Of a stretch of 7,677 nucleotides of DNA, positions 6,048 through 7,677 are shown piece by piece. The notes beneath the pieces are model-generated. The model was not told the origin of the DNA and searched no databases. It saw only the letters and a list, made by a program, of their open reading frames with translations. This DNA comes from an uncultured Oscillospiraceae bacterium (GTDB taxonomy: Bacteria; Bacillota; Clostridia; Oscillospirales; Oscillospiraceae), in assembly GCA_905233595.1 (NCBI GenBank), contig CAJOFI010000023.1:1-7677 (forward strand), read 5' to 3'. The translations under genes and the position numbers were made by a program. Position 1 is the first letter of the stretch. Every line of letters begins with the position of its first letter.

Positions 6048-7677
6048 GCCCTCGCTTTCCGTTGCAGCTCATAGAGGAGGTTCATGCCCTCGATGGGGGT
6101 GAGCGTGTTCAAATCGATCTCCAGCAGCGCGCGGCGCACCTCGTCCGCGCCGATGTCGGCAAAGCTGATCTGCTCGTCGGCGCTGCCTGCCGGGGCGGAG
6201 AGCCCCTCCGTCTCCAGCTCCTTTAAGTACTCCTTTGCCTTGCGGATCACCGAGTCGGGCAGCCCCGCGAGCTTCGCGACCTCGATGCCGTAGCTGTCGT
6301 CCGCCGCGCCCCGGATGATCTTGCGCAGGAAGACCAGCGTCCCGCCCTGCTTCTTGGCGGTGATGTTGTAGTTGCGCACGCCGCCGACCTCGCCCTCGAG
6401 CGCCGAGAGCTCGTGGTAGTGCGTGGCGAACATCGTCTTCGCGCCGAGCCTGCGCCGGTCGGCGCAGTATTCCAGCACCGCGCGGGCGATCGCCATGCCG
6501 TCGAAGGTGGAGGTGCCGCGCCCGATCTCGTCGAGGATCAGCAGGGAGGAGGCGGTCGCGTGCCTGAGGATCTCCGCCATCTCGTTCATCTCCACCATGA
6601 AGGTGGACTGGCCGGAGGCCAGATCGTCGCTCGCGCCGATGCGGGTGAAGACCCGGTCGATGACGCCGACGGTGGCGGCGCGCGCCGGGACGAAGGAGCC
6701 CATCTGCGCCATGAGCGCGATGAGCGCCGTCTGGCGCATATAGGTGGACTTGCCCGCCATGTTCGGGCCGGTCACGATGGCGACGCGGTCGTCCGCATCG
6801 TTTAAGTAGGTGTCGTTCGGGACGAAGAGCACGTCCTTCAGGGTCTGCTCCACGACGGGGTGGCGCCCCTCGAGAATGTGCAGCTCGCGCGAGGCGTCCA
6901 CCTCGGGGCAGGTGTAGTTGTTGCGCACGGCGACCTCCGCGAGCGAGCAGAGCGCGTCGAGCCGGGAGACGGCCTCGGCGCTCGCCTGGATGCGCGCGAC
7001 CTTCGCCGCCACGCTGTCGCGCACCTCGCAGAAATACTGGTACTCCAGCTCGTTGATGCGATCGCGCGCGGTCAGAAGCGTGTTTTCCAGCTCCTTGAGC
7101 TCCTGGGTGAAATAGCGCTCGTTGGAGACGAGGGTCTGCTTGCGGATGTAGTCCTCGGGCACGTTCTCCAGCCCCGCCGAGCGCGGCACGTCGATGTAAT
7201 AGCCGAAGACCTTGTTGTAGCCCACCTTGAGCTTTTTGATGCCGGTGCGCTCGCGCTCGCGCGCCTCAAGCTCGGTCACCATCTGCGCGCCGTTGTCGCG
7301 CACGTTGCGCAGGCGGTCAACCTCCTCGGAGTAGCCCTCGCGCAAGATCCCGCCCTCGCGCACGGAGAAGGGCGGCTCGTCGCAGATCGCGCGGTCGATC
7401 TCCAGGCGCATATCCTCCAGCGCGTCCATGGCGCAGACGTCGCGCAGCTCCGCGCTCATAAAGTCCGCCGTCAGCTCCTTGAGCCGGGGCAGCAGCGCCG
7501 CGCAGTTACAGAGCGTGCGCAGGTCGCGCCCGCCCGCCGTGCCGTAGACGCAGCGCCCCACCAGGCGCTGCATATCGCTGATCTCCTTGAGGTTCAGCAT
7601 CAGCTCGCCTCGCGCGACGTGGTTCTTCGCAAGCTCCCCCACGGCGGCGAGGCGGCGCTTGATCGCGAGCACGCTCA
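6044..7677 (-). CDS. mutS: DNA mismatch repair protein MutS, 3' part (5' end outside the window)
   Basis: ATPase that recognises base mismatches and starts methyl-independent repair in the cytoplasm. The frame is open to the right edge of the window with no true start. About 543 C-terminal residues are present, and roughly the first 310 (mismatch-binding domain I, connector II and part of lever domain III) are missing. Counting from the GTG valine codon at 7672, the clamp/lever region spans about 1-250, with KVGYNKVFGYYIDV (149-162) and RKQTLVSNERYFT (177-189). The ATPase follows with Walker A GPNMAGKST (302-310), the Q-loop region SGQSTFMVEM (353-362), Walker B LLILDEIGRGTSTFDG (377-392) and ATHYHEL (416-422). 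The C-terminus has a helical dimerisation-like tail. A clamp-binding-like QISFA (501-505) departs from the usual QLSLF/QLSFF form. The stop overlaps the protease gene start by ATGA, and mutL is not downstream. Confidence 0.96.
   Translation of the reverse strand, partial: SVLAIKRRLAAVGELAKNHVARGELMLNLKEISDMQRLVGRCVYGTAGGRDLRTLCNCAALLPRLKELTADFMSAELRDVCAMDALEDMRLEIDRAICDEPPFSVREGGILREGYSEEVDRLRNVRDNGAQMVTELEARERERTGIKKLKVGYNKVFGYYIDVPRSAGLENVPEDYIRKQTLVSNERYFTQELKELENTLLTARDRINELEYQYFCEVRDSVAAKVARIQASAEAVSRLDALCSLAEVAVRNNYTCPEVDASRELHILEGRHPVVEQTLKDVLFVPNDTYLNDADDRVAIVTGPNMAGKSTYMRQTALIALMAQMGSFVPARAATVGVIDRVFTRIGASDDLASGQSTFMVEMNEMAEILRHATASSLLILDEIGRGTSTFDGMAIARAVLEYCADRRRLGAKTMFATHYHELSALEGEVGGVRNYNITAKKQGGTLVFLRKIIRGAADDSYGIEVAKLAGLPDSVIRKAKEYLKELETEGLSAPAGSADEQISFADIGADEVRRALLEIDLNTLTPIEGMNLLYELQRKARA

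Overview
The window appears to be a chromosomal segment of a GC-rich, low-GC-lineage-like Firmicute, most plausibly a gut Clostridium of the Oscillospirales type. That placement is an inference from several signs: coding DNA strongly biased to G/C at third codon positions, strong AAGGAG/GGAGG-type Shine-Dalgarno sites, genes joined by ATGA overlaps, a SAF-domain UxaA, and AT-richer intergenic stretches filled with palindromic repeats. No marker gene fixes the taxon.

Layout: two gene clusters point at each other. On the + strand, a repeat-rich leader (1-232) precedes uxaB (tagaturonate reductase) and uxaA (altronate dehydratase), which overlap by 4 nt. After a 60-nt gap holding a 12-bp hairpin comes a stand-alone GltD/NfnB/PreT-like flavin and Fe-S oxidoreductase. 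On the - strand, reading from the right edge, are the 3' two thirds of mutS, a CPBP-family membrane metalloprotease, and trmO (tRNA t6A37 methyltransferase). These three are also joined by ATGA overlaps. Between the convergent clusters (4528-4659) lie a perfect 22-bp stem that looks like a shared bidirectional terminator and a palindromic element built of degenerate AGTGAAT heptads. The right arm of that element runs into the end of trmO.

How the genes work together: UxaB reduces D-tagaturonate to D-altronate, and UxaA dehydrates this to 2-keto-3-deoxygluconate. These are the middle steps of galacturonate (pectin) breakdown; the isomerase, kinase, aldolase, transporter and regulator are not in the window. 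The GltD-like protein probably moves electrons between NAD(P)H and another carrier or partner, but no partner subunit is present. The minus-strand cluster combines DNA mismatch repair, a membrane protease of unknown substrate and tRNA modification, with no evident shared pathway.

I found no convincing undescribed multi-gene system. The parts most worth a second look are the intergenic repeats: the heptad palindrome that supplies the trmO stop codon, its relative beside the uxaB ribosome binding site, and the strongly foldable uxaB leader. Next in interest are the orphan GltD-like gene and the mutS-CPBP-trmO arrangement.
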